NCBI RefSeq assembly: GCF_001425825.1 | Contig: NZ_LMDM01000008.1 | Span: forward strand, 1-64,000 | From: Rhizobacter sp. Root1238 | GTDB taxonomy: Bacteria > Pseudomonadota > Gammaproteobacteria > Burkholderiales > Burkholderiaceae_C | Direction of reading: 5' to 3' | Length of the DNA stretch: 64,000 nucleotides | Part shown: positions 34,914 to 44,278 of the stretch, in pieces | Numbering within the stretch: position 1 is the stretch's first letter | Layout: each line of letters starts with the position of its first letter | Program-made: the position numbers and the translations under genes | The notes under the pieces: generated by a model | What the model saw: the letters and a program-made list of their open reading frames with translations, nothing else | Told to the model about the DNA's origin: nothing | Database searches by the model: none

Positions 34914-36734
34914 ATGCGAAATTCCGGTCTGTCGACATGGCGCGTCTGGCGCCATCTGGGCATGGTGTTGCTGGCGCTGCCGCCATTGGCGATGGCCAAT
35001 GCGGACGTCGAGAAGAACATCGCCAACTCCAAGAACTGGGCGATGCAGGCTGGCGACATGTACAACCAGCGCTACACCAAGCTCAACCAGATCAACACCG
35101 GCAACGTCGGCAAGCTGCAGGTCGCGTGGACCTTCTCCACCGGCGTGCTGCGCGGCCATGAAGGCTCGCCGCTGGTGATCGACGGCACGATGTACCTGCA
35201 CTCGCCGTTCCCGAACAAGGTGTTCGCGATCGACCTCGACAGCCAGAAGATCCTCTGGAAGTACGAGCCGAAGCAGGACCCGGCCGTGATCCCGCAGATG
35301 TGCTGCGACACGGTGAACCGCGGCCTGGCGTATGCCGAAGGCAAGATCGTGCTGCAGCAGGCCGACAGCGTGCTGGTCGCGCTCGACGCGAAGACCGGCA
35401 AGGTCGTCTGGAGCGTGAAGAACGGCGACCCGAAGCTCGGTGCCGTGAACACCAACGCGCCGCACATCTTCAAGGACAAGGTCATCACCGGCATCAGCGG
35501 TGGCGAGTGGGGCGTGCGCGGCTTCATCGCGGCCTACAACCTGAAGGACGGCAAGCCGGCCTGGAAGGGCTACAGCGTCGGCCCCGACGCCGACATGCTG
35601 ATCGACCCCGACAAGACGATGACCTGGACCAACGGCGCGATGGCGCCGGTCGGCAAGGACTCGTCGACCAAGACCTGGAAGGGCGACCAGTGGAAGACCG
35701 GCGGCGGCACCACCTGGGGCTGGTACAGCTACGACAAGGCGCTGAACCTGATGTACTACGGCACCGGCAACCCGTCGACGTGGAACCCGTCGCAGCGGCC
35801 GGGCGACAACAAGTGGTCGATGACGATCTTCGCGCGCGACGTCGACACCGGCATGGCGAAGTGGGTCTACCAGATGACGCCGTACGACGAATGGGATTTC
35901 GACGGCATCAACGAGATGATCCTGGCCGACATCGACGTCAAGGGCAAGCCGACCAAGGCGCTGGTGCACTTCGACCGCAACGGCTTCGGCTACACGATGG
36001 ACCGCGTGACCGGCGCGCTGCTGGTCGCCGAGAAGTACGACCCGCAGGTCAACTGGGCCACCCACGTCGACATGAAGACCGGGCGCCCGCAGGTGGTCGC
36101 GAAGTACTCGACGGCGCAGAACGGCGCGGACGTCAACACCAAGGGCATCTGCCCGGCGGCGCTGGGCAGCAAGGACCAGCAGCCGGCCGCGTTCGACCCG
36201 GAGACCAAGCTGTTCTACGTGCCGACCAACCACGTGTGCATGGACTACGAGCCGTTCAAGGTGGAGTACACCGCCGGCCAGCCGTACGTCGGCGCGACGC
36301 TGTCGATGTTCCCGGCCCCGGGCAGCCACGGCGGCATGGGCAACTACATCACCTGGAACGCCGGCACCGGCAAGATCGTGCAGAGCCATGCCGAGAAGTT
36401 CTCGGTCTGGAGCGGCGCGCTGAACACCGCCGGCGGCCTCAGCTGCTACGGCACGCTGGAGGGCTACCTGAAGTGCGTCGACAAGAAGGACATCAACAAG
36501 GAGCTCTTCAAGTTCAAGACGCCGTCCGGGATCATCGGCAACGTGTTCAGCTATGAGCACAAGGGCAAGCAGTACATCGGCGTGTTCTCAGGCATCGGCG
36601 GCTGGGCCGGCATCGGCATGGCCGCGGGCCTCGAGAAGGACCAGGACGGCCTGGGCGCCGTCGGTGGCTACAAGGAACTGGCCCAGTACACCGAGCTCGG
36701 CGGTTCGTTGACGGTGTTTGCCCTGCCGAACTGA
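34914..36734 (+). CDS. xoxF: Lanthanide-dependent PQQ methanol dehydrogenase XoxF
   Basis: A 606-residue periplasmic quinoprotein with signal peptide (ending LPPLAMA) and eight-bladed propeller W-motifs. It oxidises methanol, passing electrons to cytochrome XoxG. The vicinal disulfide is C130-C131 (MCCDTVNRG). The catalytic Asp is D328 and the extra Asp two residues later is D330 ([12 protein letters not shown]); in calcium-type MxaF the second position is Ala, so D330 marks the lanthanide-binding XoxF type. ATG 34914 follows AGGAGA. No mxaF or mxaI is in the window. Confidence 0.97.
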   Translation: MRNSGLSTWRVWRHLGMVLLALPPLAMANADVEKNIANSKNWAMQAGDMYNQRYTKLNQINTGNVGKLQVAWTFSTGVLRGHEGSPLVIDGTMYLHSPFPNKVFAIDLDSQKILWKYEPKQDPAVIPQMCCDTVNRGLAYAEGKIVLQQADSVLVALDAKTGKVVWSVKNGDPKLGAVNTNAPHIFKDKVITGISGGEWGVRGFIAAYNLKDGKPAWKGYSVGPDADMLIDPDKTMTWTNGAMAPVGKDSSTKTWKGDQWKTGGGTTWGWYSYDKALNLMYYGTGNPSTWNPSQRPGDNKWSMTIFARDVDTGMAKWVYQMTPYDEWDFDGINEMILADIDVKGKPTKALVHFDRNGFGYTMDRVTGALLVAEKYDPQVNWATHVDMKTGRPQVVAKYSTAQNGADVNTKGICPAALGSKDQQPAAFDPETKLFYVPTNHVCMDYEPFKVEYTAGQPYVGATLSMFPAPGSHGGMGNYITWNAGTGKIVQSHAEKFSVWSGALNTAGGLSCYGTLEGYLKCVDKKDINKELFKFKTPSGIIGNVFSYEHKGKQYIGVFSGIGGWAGIGMAAGLEKDQDGLGAVGGYKELAQYTELGGSLTVFALPN

Positions 36735-36792
36735 ACGGCGTCCGGCGACTCCGACGAGAAGCAAGAAGAAGAATCGAGACAACCTGGGCACA

Positions 36793-36820
36793 GGGACGGC
36801 ACCCCGGGGGATGCCGTCCC
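36793..36820 (+). terminator. Hairpin between xoxF and xoxG
   Basis: GGGACGGCA and TGCCGTCCC form a perfect 9-bp stem with a ten-base loop, 58 bases after the xoxF stop. No T-run follows. It could stop part of the transcription or protect the xoxF mRNA 3' end, making much more dehydrogenase than downstream proteins. Confidence 0.6.
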
Positions 36821-36844
36821 GCCCCCTTGATGGTGGATGGTTCA

Positions 36845-37228
36845 ATGAAATTGAAGCAGTCTCTCCTTGCCGTGGCCGCGTGCCTTGCCGTCAGCGCGCT
36901 GGCCGACGACAAACCCTACACCGTGGTCGACGGCTACAAGGTCGACGCGAAGACGATGGAGGGCTTTCGCACCTGGCGCGCGGCCGCCTGCGACCGCTGC
37001 CACGGCGCCAACCAGGAAGGCCTGGTCGGGCCCTCGCTGATCAACAGCCTGAAGACGCTGAGCCAGGACGAGTTCGTCAAGACCGTCACCGAAGGCCGGC
37101 TGCCCAAGGGCATGCCGAGCTTCGCCGAAAGCCCGCAGGTCAAGGAACACATCAACGACCTGTACGCGTACCTGAAAGGCCGTTCGGACGGCGCGATCAC
37201 GCGCGCCAAGGTCGAACCCAACAAATGA
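36845..37228 (+). CDS. xoxG: Cytochrome c XoxG
   Basis: A 127-residue exported monohaem cytochrome c with signal peptide (KQSLLAVAACLAVSALA) and haem site C49-D-R-C52-H53; the Met ligand is probably in KGMPSF. It takes electrons from XoxF. It is short compared with the better-studied XoxG proteins, so it may lack surface loops. The ATG at 36845 follows GGATGG; two upstream ATGs in frame lack a good site. It overlaps xoxJ. Confidence 0.9.
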   Translation: MKLKQSLLAVAACLAVSALADDKPYTVVDGYKVDAKTMEGFRTWRAAACDRCHGANQEGLVGPSLINSLKTLSQDEFVKTVTEGRLPKGMPSFAESPQVKEHINDLYAYLKGRSDGAITRAKVEPNK

Positions 37229-38118
37229 ACAACACCCGCAGCATCTTCACGCTGGCGCTTGCGCTGGCCGGCGCAGCGGCGTGCCTGCCGGTCACCGCGC
37301 AGGACGCCGACAAGCCGCCGGCGCGCCAGGCGCTGCGGGTGTGCCAGGACCCGAACAACCTGCCGTTCTCGAACGTCGAGGGCGCCGGCATCGAGAACCG
37401 CATCGCCGAGGTGTTCGGCAAGGCGCTCGGGCTGCCGGTGCAGTACTACTCGTTCCCGCAGCGCCTCGCGTTCATCCGCAACACGCTGCGCTACAAGCTG
37501 CCGGGGCAGGACTACCCGTGCGACATCGTGATGGGCGTGCCGGTCGGCTACGACCAGGTGTCGGTGACCAAGCCCTACTACCGCTCGACCTATGCGCTGG
37601 TGTTCCCGCAGGGGCAGGGGCTCGACCAGGTGAAGACGGGCGACGACTTCCTGAAGCTCGATCCGGCGCGCCTGGGCAAGCTGCGCATCGGCGTCTACGA
37701 CCGCTCGCCGGCGTCCGACTGGCTGAACCTGCACCGCCTGGTCGACCGTGGCGTGCCGTACCCGATCATGAACGCCGACCCGCAGCAGTACCCGGGCGAG
37801 ATCATCGAGAAGGACCTCGCGGCCGGCAAGATCGATGCGGCCATCGTGTGGGGCCCGATCGCCGGCTACTTCGCGCAGCGCGTCAAGTCGCCGCGGCTGA
37901 CGGTGGTGCCGCTGAAGTCGGAACCCGGCGTGCGCTTCGACTACGAGATGGCGATGGGCGTGCGCTACGGCGAGCGCGAGTGGAAGCAGAAGATCGAAGG
38001 CCTGATCGATTCGCAGCAGGCGGCGATCCAGGCGATCCTGAAGGACTACGGCGTGCCGCTGGTCGACGAGTCCTTCGCATACAAGGAGCCGGGCAAAGAC
38101 AAGCCGGCAATGAAGTGA
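37225..38118 (+). CDS. xoxJ: Periplasmic binding protein XoxJ (MoxJ-like)
   Basis: A 297-residue periplasmic binding-protein-like subunit with signal peptide. Segments LRVCQDPNNLPFSNVEGAG and DIVMGVPVGYDQVSVTKPYY are typical of the MoxJ family; XoxJ is thought to activate or help load apo-XoxF. ATG overlaps the xoxG stop (ATGA). No ABC permease is attached, consistent with a chaperone-like role. Confidence 0.93.
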   Translation: MNNTRSIFTLALALAGAAACLPVTAQDADKPPARQALRVCQDPNNLPFSNVEGAGIENRIAEVFGKALGLPVQYYSFPQRLAFIRNTLRYKLPGQDYPCDIVMGVPVGYDQVSVTKPYYRSTYALVFPQGQGLDQVKTGDDFLKLDPARLGKLRIGVYDRSPASDWLNLHRLVDRGVPYPIMNADPQQYPGEIIEKDLAAGKIDAAIVWGPIAGYFAQRVKSPRLTVVPLKSEPGVRFDYEMAMGVRYGEREWKQKIEGLIDSQQAAIQAILKDYGVPLVDESFAYKEPGKDKPAMK

Positions 38119-38153
38119 CCCACCCCCGAAGCGCCTTCGGCGGTCGCTGGATC

Positions 38154-38843
38154 ATGCGGTTGCATGCATGGCAGGTCGCGCTGGCGGTCATGCTGCCGGC
38201 CGGCGGCTTCGCGGCACAGGACTTCTCGCCCGCCGAGCAGGCGATCTTCATGGCCGACCAGCTCGCGAACCTGCGGCCGCCGTCGACGCTGCGCTACAGC
38301 TTCCACAAGGCCGGCAGCCTGGAGGCCGGCTTCGACGACACCGTGGTGCTGGCGTTCCGTCGGCAGCCCGACGGCAGCTGCTGCACCTCGACCGGCGAGT
38401 TCCTGACCGGCCCGCGCCGGCTGCCGCTGCCCGACATCGACAACGCGAAAGCCAACCCGGTGATCCTGTACTTCCTGGAGCACGACATCCGCGAGATGCG
38501 CCGGCTGACGCAGGGCCCGGAGAACTACTTCCGCAAGCGCATCCGGATGGCGGTGTACCAGGGCGCGACGGTGGCGCCGGCCTCGTTCGTCTACCAGGGC
38601 AAGCCGGTCGCCGGCCGCGAGGTGTCGTTCAGGCCCTACCTCGACGACCCGAACCGCTACCGCTACGAGAAGCTGGCCGGCAAGGAGTACCGCTTCCTGC
38701 TGTCGGACGCGGTGCCGGGCGGCGTGCTCGGCATCCGCACGCACGTCGCGGCCGCCGCGGGGGCCGAGGCCGGAACACCGCCGCTGCTCACCGAAGACCT
38801 GCTGATCGACGGCGCCGATCCTCTCCCGAGAACACCACCATGA
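38154..38843 (+). CDS. Conserved exported protein of the xox cluster
   Basis: A 229-residue protein with signal peptide (RLHAWQVALAVMLPAGGFAA). The mature part has a Cys pair (SCCTSTGEF) and the conserved-looking ending LGIRTHVAAAAGAE. No enzymatic motif recognised. It lies between xoxJ and another small exported protein (four-base overlap), so a periplasmic role in methanol oxidation is likely by position. A GTG at 38115, overlapping the xoxJ stop, would add 13 residues but spoil the signal. Confidence 0.75.
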   Translation: MRLHAWQVALAVMLPAGGFAAQDFSPAEQAIFMADQLANLRPPSTLRYSFHKAGSLEAGFDDTVVLAFRRQPDGSCCTSTGEFLTGPRRLPLPDIDNAKANPVILYFLEHDIREMRRLTQGPENYFRKRIRMAVYQGATVAPASFVYQGKPVAGREVSFRPYLDDPNRYRYEKLAGKEYRFLLSDAVPGGVLGIRTHVAAAAGAEAGTPPLLTEDLLIDGADPLPRTPP

Positions 38844-39202
38844 ACCCTTCGCATCGATTGCTGTGCGCGCTCGCGCTGCCGTGGCTGCTGCTCCCGGCCG
38901 CCGCGGCGGCGAACGACTTCCCGACCGCCGAGCGCGTGATCTACGTGCAGGAGTGCATGCGCACGCACCCCGGCCCGCACTTCGAGATGATCAACAAGTG
39001 CTCCTGCGCGGTCGACGCGATGGCCAGCGAGGTGCCGTTCGACGACTACGTCGGCATGACCACGGTGGTCAACGCGATGTCGATCGGCGGCGAGCGCGGC
39101 GGCGCGCTGCGCGACAACGAATCCGTCAAGCCGCAGATCAAGCGCTACCGCGAGCTGGAGACCAAGGTCCACAAGGCGTGCTTCATCAACGACAGCAAGT
39201 AG
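38840..39202 (+). CDS. Small Cys-containing exported protein of the xox cluster
   Basis: A 120-residue protein with signal peptide (LLCALALPWLLLPAAAAA) and four Cys in the mature part (QECMRTH, INKCSCAVD, HKACF), suited to two disulfides. The spacing C-x(n)-CxC-...-C is conserved-looking but the family has no known function. ATG overlaps the previous stop. Confidence 0.75.
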   Translation: MNPSHRLLCALALPWLLLPAAAAANDFPTAERVIYVQECMRTHPGPHFEMINKCSCAVDAMASEVPFDDYVGMTTVVNAMSIGGERGGALRDNESVKPQIKRYRELETKVHKACFINDSK

Positions 39203-40185
39203 CCGCGGCCCTGCGCCGTGTCGCGTGCCTGGCGGCGCTGCTGCCGGCGCTCGCGGCCGGTGCGCTTGCGGCGCCGTTCGCCTGGATCACCAACCAGGGC
39301 AGCCACGACGTGTCGGTGATCGACCTCGCGTCGCAGCAGGTGGTGCGCACCGTGGCGGTGGGCCGCTCGCCGGCCGGCGTGGTCGCGGCATCGCGCGCCG
39401 GCAAGGTGTTCGTCTCCAACCCCGACAGCCGCGACATCTCGGTGATCGACATGCGCGAGCAGCGTGTCGTCGGCACGCTGGCGGCCGGCGACGGTCCGGT
39501 CGGCATCGATGCGTCGGCCGACGGCAGCCGGGTGTTCGCCGCCGACTGGTTCGCCAACCGGCTGCTGGTGTTCGACACCGCCGGCAGCGGCCCGCAGCAG
39601 GCGCCGCTGGCCCGCATCGAGGTCGGTCGCGCACCGGCCGGCGTCGCCGCCCACGCCGGCAACCAGGTGGTGTTCGTTGCCGAGCGCGACGACGACAGCG
39701 TGGCCGTGGTCGGCCTGCGCGAGCGCCGCGTGCTGTCGCGCGTGAAGGTCGGCAGCCATCCGTTCGCGCTGCTGGTCGACGCGCCGCGCGAGCGGCTCTA
39801 CGCGCTGAACGTGCAGAGCGACGATGTGTCGGTGATCGACGTGCGCGACCCCGCGGCGCCGCACGTGATCGCCACCGTGAAGGTCGGCAAGGCGCCGTAC
39901 GGTGCCGCGCTCGCGCTCGGCGGCGCGCTGCTCTACGTGACCAACCAGCATGACGACAGCGTCAGCGTGGTCGACGCGAATTCGCTGGCGGTCCTGCGCA
40001 CGCTCACCGGCTTCGGCTACCCCGAAGGCGTCGCGGCGCACGGCGACCAGGTCTACGTCGTCAACTGGATGGACGACGACGTCAGCGTGCTCGACGCCGC
40101 CAGCGGTCAGCCGTTGCGCCGCATCGCGACCGGCAAGAACAGCCGCGGCTTCGGCGCCTTCATCGGCGCGCCCGCACCGCCCTGA
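39178..40185 (+). CDS. Exported YVTN beta-propeller protein of the xox cluster
   Basis: A 335-residue beta-propeller with repeats such as AWITNQGSHDVSVIDLASQQ, KVFVSNPDSRDISVID and YVTNQHDDSVSVVDANS. There is no ATG; the only start giving a signal peptide (RRVACLAALLPALAAGALAA) is the GTG at 39178, 25 bases inside the preceding gene, so a coupled start is proposed. Second YVTN propeller of the locus. Function unknown. Confidence 0.82.
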   Translation: MLHQRQQVAAALRRVACLAALLPALAAGALAAPFAWITNQGSHDVSVIDLASQQVVRTVAVGRSPAGVVAASRAGKVFVSNPDSRDISVIDMREQRVVGTLAAGDGPVGIDASADGSRVFAADWFANRLLVFDTAGSGPQQAPLARIEVGRAPAGVAAHAGNQVVFVAERDDDSVAVVGLRERRVLSRVKVGSHPFALLVDAPRERLYALNVQSDDVSVIDVRDPAAPHVIATVKVGKAPYGAALALGGALLYVTNQHDDSVSVVDANSLAVLRTLTGFGYPEGVAAHGDQVYVVNWMDDDVSVLDAASGQPLRRIATGKNSRGFGAFIGAPAPP

Positions 40186-40209
40186 TCCCACATCACGAAG
40201 GAGGATGTC

Positions 40210-40752
40210 ATGCCCATGAAACTGCCCGGCGGCTGGCTCGCGCCACTGGCCGCGATCACGATGCTCGGCGTCGTGCCCCCCGGCGAAGGCCACGGCCCGA
40301 CGCGGCAGAAGGTGGTCGAGAAGATCACCATCGATGCGCCGGCCGCCGCGGTGTGGGGCCGCATCAGGAACTTCGACGCGCTGAAGGACTGGCACCCAGC
40401 CATCGCCGAGAGCCCGGCCTCGCAGGGCAACACGGTGGGCTCGGTGCGCTCGCTGAAGCTGCACGGCGGCGGCGAGCTGACCGAGACGCTGGAGGGCTAC
40501 GACGACGCGGCGATGAAGTACAGCTACCGCGCGAAGGACGGCGGCGCGCTGCCGGTGACGAACTACACCTCGGCGATCACCGTCACCGCGAGCGGCAACC
40601 AGTCGGTCGTCGAATGGCGCGGTGCGTTCTACCGCGGCTACCCGCAGAACGACCCGCCGCCGGACCGCAACGACGAGGCCGCGCTCAAGGCCATCACCGG
40701 CGTGTACCAGAGCGGGCTGGCGAACCTGAAGAAGCTGGCGGAAGCGAAGTAG
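40210..40752 (+). CDS. mxaD: MxaD-like SRPBCC protein
   Basis: A 180-residue exported member of the SRPBCC fold, like MxaD, which is proposed to help electron transfer between methanol dehydrogenase and its cytochrome. Segments KVVEKITIDAPAAAVWGRI, FDALKDWHPAIAES and VVEWRGAFYRGYP fit the family. Preceded by AAGGAGG. It converges on pqqE, with nine bases between. Confidence 0.8.
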   Translation: MPMKLPGGWLAPLAAITMLGVVPPGEGHGPTRQKVVEKITIDAPAAAVWGRIRNFDALKDWHPAIAESPASQGNTVGSVRSLKLHGGGELTETLEGYDDAAMKYSYRAKDGGALPVTNYTSAITVTASGNQSVVEWRGAFYRGYPQNDPPPDRNDEAALKAITGVYQSGLANLKKLAEAK

Positions 40753-40761
40753 AGCGCGTGC

Positions 40762-41895
40762 TCAGGCCGGCTTGGCGCTGAGGCGCCGCGAGTTCGCGGG
40801 GTCGCGGAACACCAGCGGGTGCTCGACCACCGCCGGGCCGGCCGGCGCCGAGGCCGCACGCTCGACCGCCGCCTGCACCAGCGCGTGGTGCGGGCTCTTG
40901 CTGCATACCGGGTCGGCCATCGCCGGGTCGTGCGCGATCAGGTACGCCTGGCAGCGGCAGCCGCCGAGGTCCACCTCGCGTTGGTCGCAACTGGCGCACG
41001 GCTCCTTCATCCAACCGGTGCCGCGGTAGCGGTTGAAGCCTTCGGAATCGAACCAGATGTCGCGCACGCTGTGCTCGCGCACGTTCGGGAAGCTCAGCCC
41101 GGGCAGCATCTTCGCGGTGTGGCAGGGCAGCGCGGTGCCGTCGGGCGCCACCGTGAGGAACATGCTGCCCCAGCCGTTGACGCACTTCTTCGCCTTGCCC
41201 TCGTGGTAGTCGGGTGCCACGAAGAACAGCCGCATGCTGTCGCCCAGGCGTTCACGCCATTCGTCGGTCACCGCCTCGGCACGGCGCAGCTGCTCGTGCG
41301 TCGGCAGCAGCTGGTCGCGGTTCAGGAAGGCCCACGAGTAGTACTGCGTGTTGGCGAGCTCCAGGTACTCGGCGCCGAGCTCCGCGGCCATGCCGATGAT
41401 GCGGTCGATGTGGTCGATGTTCATCCGGTGGATCACCACGTTCATCACCATCGGCCAGCCGTTGGCCTTGATGATCTGCGCCACCTTGTTCTTCAGCCCG
41501 AAGGTCTTGGTGTGCGACAGGAAGTCGTTCATCTCGCGCGTGGAGTCCTGGAACGACAGCTGCACGTGGTCGAGCCCGGCTTGCTTCAGCGCCGCGGCGC
41601 GGGCCTCGGTGAGGCCGACGCCGGAGGTCAGCAGGTTGGTGTAGTAGCCCAGCCGGTGCGCCTCGGCGACGATCACCTCCAGGTCGTCGCGCAGCAGCGG
41701 CTCGCCGCCCGACAGCCCGCACTGCACCGCGCCCAGTTCGCGGCCCTGGCGCAGCACGCGCAGCCAGTCCTCGGTACCGAGCTCGTCTTCCTGGCGCGCG
41801 AAATCGACCGGGTTGTAGCAAAACACGCAGTGCAAGGGACAGCGATAGGTCAGCTCGGCGAGCAGCCACAGCGGAGGACCGATCTGCGCGGCCAT
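40762..41895 (-). CDS. pqqE: PqqA peptide cyclase (radical SAM)
   Basis: A 377-residue radical SAM enzyme that joins Glu and Tyr side chains of PqqA. The SAM cluster is CPLHCVFC; the C-terminal SPASM cysteines are present (ALPCHTAK, CASCDQRE, GGCRCQAY). It follows pqqD after three bases. Last gene of pqqABCDE. Confidence 0.97.
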   Translation of the reverse strand: MAAQIGPPLWLLAELTYRCPLHCVFCYNPVDFARQEDELGTEDWLRVLRQGRELGAVQCGLSGGEPLLRDDLEVIVAEAHRLGYYTNLLTSGVGLTEARAAALKQAGLDHVQLSFQDSTREMNDFLSHTKTFGLKNKVAQIIKANGWPMVMNVVIHRMNIDHIDRIIGMAAELGAEYLELANTQYYSWAFLNRDQLLPTHEQLRRAEAVTDEWRERLGDSMRLFFVAPDYHEGKAKKCVNGWGSMFLTVAPDGTALPCHTAKMLPGLSFPNVREHSVRDIWFDSEGFNRYRGTGWMKEPCASCDQREVDLGGCRCQAYLIAHDPAMADPVCSKSPHHALVQAAVERAASAPAGPAVVEHPLVFRDPANSRRLSAKPA

Positions 41896-41898
41896 CGT

Positions 41899-42174
41899 TC
41901 AGTCCCAGGCCAGCCAGCGCTGCTTCGCGGCCAGCTCGATGAAGCCCAGCACGTCCGGCTCCAGCCCTTGCGCCGAGAACGCCTGCTCCAGGTCCTCGAC
42001 GATCGCGGCGACGCTGCGCTCGCCGTCGCAGCGCTTCATGATCTCGCCGGCGCTGCCGTTCAGCTTGACCATGCCCTCGGGGTAGAGCAGCACATGGCAG
42101 TCCTGCACCGGCTCCCATTGCAGCCGGAAGCCGGGGCCGACACGCGGCAGGGTCTCGGTCGTCAATGCATTCAT
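41899..42174 (-). CDS. pqqD: PqqD peptide chaperone
   Basis: A 91-residue RRE-type protein that binds PqqA and presents it to Pqq[21 protein letters not shown] and the region [19 protein letters not shown] are typical. ATG overlaps the pqqC stop. It remains separate here, unlike the pqqCD fusions of some Methylobacterium. Confidence 0.95.
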   Translation of the reverse strand: MNALTTETLPRVGPGFRLQWEPVQDCHVLLYPEGMVKLNGSAGEIMKRCDGERSVAAIVEDLEQAFSAQGLEPDVLGFIELAAKQRWLAWD

Positions 42175-42929
42175 GCCGAGACACCGTAGCGCGTCGCCAT
42201 CGCATCGTTCATCGCCCACAGGATGTCGAGCTTGAACTGCAGCACCTCCAGCGCGCGCTCCTGCAGCGGCCGCGTCGTGAAGTGGTCCAGCGTGATCGAC
42301 AAGCCCTGCTCGACATCGCGCCGCGCCTGGCTCAGGCGGTTGCGGAAGTAGCTGAGGCCTTCGGGTTCGATCCAGCCGTAGTGCTGCGGCCAGGTCGCGA
42401 GGCGCTGCTTGTGGATCTCGGGCGCGAACAGTTCGGTCAGCGACGAGCACACCGCCTCCTGCCACGGCGCGCGGCGCGCGAAATCGACATACGCATCGAC
42501 CGCGAAGCGCACCGCCGGCGTCACGTGGCGCAGGTCCTGCACCTCGTCGCGGCCCAGCCCGACGGCCTGCGCGAGCCGCAGCCAGGCCTCGATGCCGCCG
42601 GCATCCTTCACGCCGCCGAGCTCGAAGCCGTCGTGGTCGAGGATGCGCTGCACCCAGCCGCGGCGCACCGCGGCATCGGGGCAGTTCGACAGCACCGCCG
42701 CGTCCTTGATCGGAATCGCGATCTGGTAGTAGAAGCGGTTCGCCACCCAGCCGCGCACCTGCTCGGGCGTCGCCTTGCCGGTGTTCAGCATCACGTTGAA
42801 CGGATGGTGGATGTGGTACGACTTGCCGCGCTCGCGCAGCTGCGCCTCGAACTCGGCGCGGGTCCACGCCGGCGGGCCATCGTCGGCGGGGTGACGGCCT
42901 TCCTTCAGCATGTCGGCGCGCAGCGTCAT
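42171..42929 (-). CDS. pqqC: Pyrroloquinoline-quinone synthase
   Basis: A 252-residue helical oxidase that carries out the last oxidation and ring closure to [23 protein letters not shown] and [20 protein letters not shown] contain the substrate-binding His and Arg/Lys residues. It is two bases from pqqB. Confidence 0.97.
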   Translation of the reverse strand: MTLRADMLKEGRHPADDGPPAWTRAEFEAQLRERGKSYHIHHPFNVMLNTGKATPEQVRGWVANRFYYQIAIPIKDAAVLSNCPDAAVRRGWVQRILDHDGFELGGVKDAGGIEAWLRLAQAVGLGRDEVQDLRHVTPAVRFAVDAYVDFARRAPWQEAVCSSLTELFAPEIHKQRLATWPQHYGWIEPEGLSYFRNRLSQARRDVEQGLSITLDHFTTRPLQERALEVLQFKLDILWAMNDAMATRYGVSA

Positions 42930-42931
42930 GG

Positions 42932-43864
42932 TCAGACCTCGATCGTCATGCCGTCCTCGCAGACCTCGATGCCGGCGCGCTGCAGGTGCGCACGCTCGGC
43001 CGAGTCCTCGTCGAGGATCGGGTTGGTGTTGTTGATGTGGATCAGCAGGCGCCGCGTGCCGGCCGGCAGCCGGCCCAGCCACTCGAGCATGCCGCCCGCG
43101 CCCGACTGCGGCAGGTGGCCGATGTCGCGCGCCGATTTCCTGCTCAATCCGAGCGTCTTCATCTCGTCGTCGGTCCAGAAGGTGCCGTCGACCATCACGA
43201 CGTCGGCGCTCGCCATCGCGTCGAACACCGGCGGCGTGATCGCACCCAGCCCCGGCGCATAGAACACCGAGCTGCGACGCGCCGTGTCGACCAGCGTCAT
43301 GCCGATGTTGTCGCCCGGCACCGGCGCCTCGCGGTGCGGCGAATACGGCGCGGCCTTGCTGCTCAGCGGCATCGCCTTGAACGCGAGGCCGGCCACGCCG
43401 GGCACGCTGAACGGCGTGCCGTCGAGCGCGATGCGCTGGCGCTGCACGCCGCAGAAGTGCGACAGCACGCGCAACACCGGGTTGCCCTGCGTCAGGTCTT
43501 CCTCGACCGGATCGGTGCACCACAGCGGCAGCGGCGAGCCGCGTTCGCGCAGCATGAAGAGGCCGGTGGCATGGTCGATCTGGCCGTCCATCAGCACGAC
43601 GCCGGCGATCGCGGTGTCGCGCAGCGCGCGCGCCGGCTGCAACGCCGGGTGGCTGCGGATCTGCTCGAGGATGTCGGGCGAGGCGTTGAAGAGCACGCCG
43701 TCGGCCATGTCATCCGTTGCGACACCGGGCCGCACGAAGATCGACGACTGCGTGCGGGCCTTTGCGCGCACGCGGCCCGAGCGCACGCCGGCGCAGTTGG
43801 CGCAGTTGCAGTTCCACTGCGGGAAACCGCCGCCTGCCGCCGAGCCCAGAACGGTGATGCGCAT
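42932..43864 (-). CDS. pqqB: PqqB metallo-beta-lactamase-fold protein
   Basis: A 310-residue protein with metallo-beta-lactamase fold, proposed to hydroxylate the Glu-Tyr precursor. The N-terminus [15 protein letters not shown] begins a CxCxxC zinc site (NCNCANC). [15 protein letters not shown] and the late [10 protein letters not shown] are typical. It lies 64 bases after pqqA, with a strong hairpin between. Confidence 0.95.
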   Translation of the reverse strand: MRITVLGSAAGGGFPQWNCNCANCAGVRSGRVRAKARTQSSIFVRPGVATDDMADGVLFNASPDILEQIRSHPALQPARALRDTAIAGVVLMDGQIDHATGLFMLRERGSPLPLWCTDPVEEDLTQGNPVLRVLSHFCGVQRQRIALDGTPFSVPGVAGLAFKAMPLSSKAAPYSPHREAPVPGDNIGMTLVDTARRSSVFYAPGLGAITPPVFDAMASADVVMVDGTFWTDDEMKTLGLSRKSARDIGHLPQSGAGGMLEWLGRLPAGTRRLLIHINNTNPILDEDSAERAHLQRAGIEVCEDGMTIEV

Positions 43865-43879
43865 GAGGGAGGTGTTGGA

Positions 43880-43910
43880 GCCGGCACCCCAGGGTTGCCA
43901 GGGTGCCGGC
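43880..43910 (-). terminator. Hairpin between pqqA and pqqB
   Basis: GCCGGCACCC and GGGTGCCGGC form a perfect 10-bp stem with an 11-base loop. Partial termination or mRNA stabilisation here would explain the excess of the PqqA substrate peptide over the enzymes seen in known pqq operons. Confidence 0.65.
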
Positions 43911-43928
43911 GAGAACGAAGCGCCGCGA

Positions 43929-44003
43929 TCAGCGGGCCGTGACGTACATCGTGATTTCGAAGCCGAAGCGGAAATCCGTGGCAGTCGGTGTTTGCCAAAC
44001 CAT
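43929..44003 (-). CDS. pqqA: PQQ precursor peptide PqqA
   Basis: A 24-residue peptide, too short for ordinary ORF tracks, beginning MVWQTPTATDF. The modified residues are E16 and Y20 in FEITMY, with the E-x3-Y spacing of all PqqA peptides. AAGGAGAG lies eight bases before the ATG. It begins the pqqABCDE operon and is transcribed divergently from moxR. Confidence 0.96.
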   Translation of the reverse strand: MVWQTPTATDFRFGFEITMYVTAR

Positions 44004-44124
44004 GAAGACTCTCCTTTCGTTGACTCACAGTGCCGGTCGGCAACTGCGGGGGCCTCTGGGTCCCGTCCTGCATGGTGGCGCGATGCGGGCCGTCGGCCCA
44101 GTCGGGTGATCATGAATGCGAACT

Positions 44125-44144
44125 GGCGATTTTCATGAATCGCC
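44125..44144. promoter_or_regulatory. Inverted repeat between pqqA and moxR
   Basis: GGCGATT-TTCATG-AATCGCC is a perfect 7-bp dyad in the divergent spacer. The half-overlapping word TCATGAAT also occurs 23 bases earlier (44110). A regulator controlling both pqq and mox operons would be well placed here. Confidence 0.45.
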
Positions 44145-44278
44145 GCGGCGGGGGCTCTCCAACTGACAACTCGCAGGCTTGCCTCTTGCTTCCCAGCCCC
44201 GGGCGCAGGCCTTCAGCCCAGTCCGTTGCAGGGCTGACGCAGAGTGTCCCGCGTCGAACCCCCTTGGAGAGGAACGGC

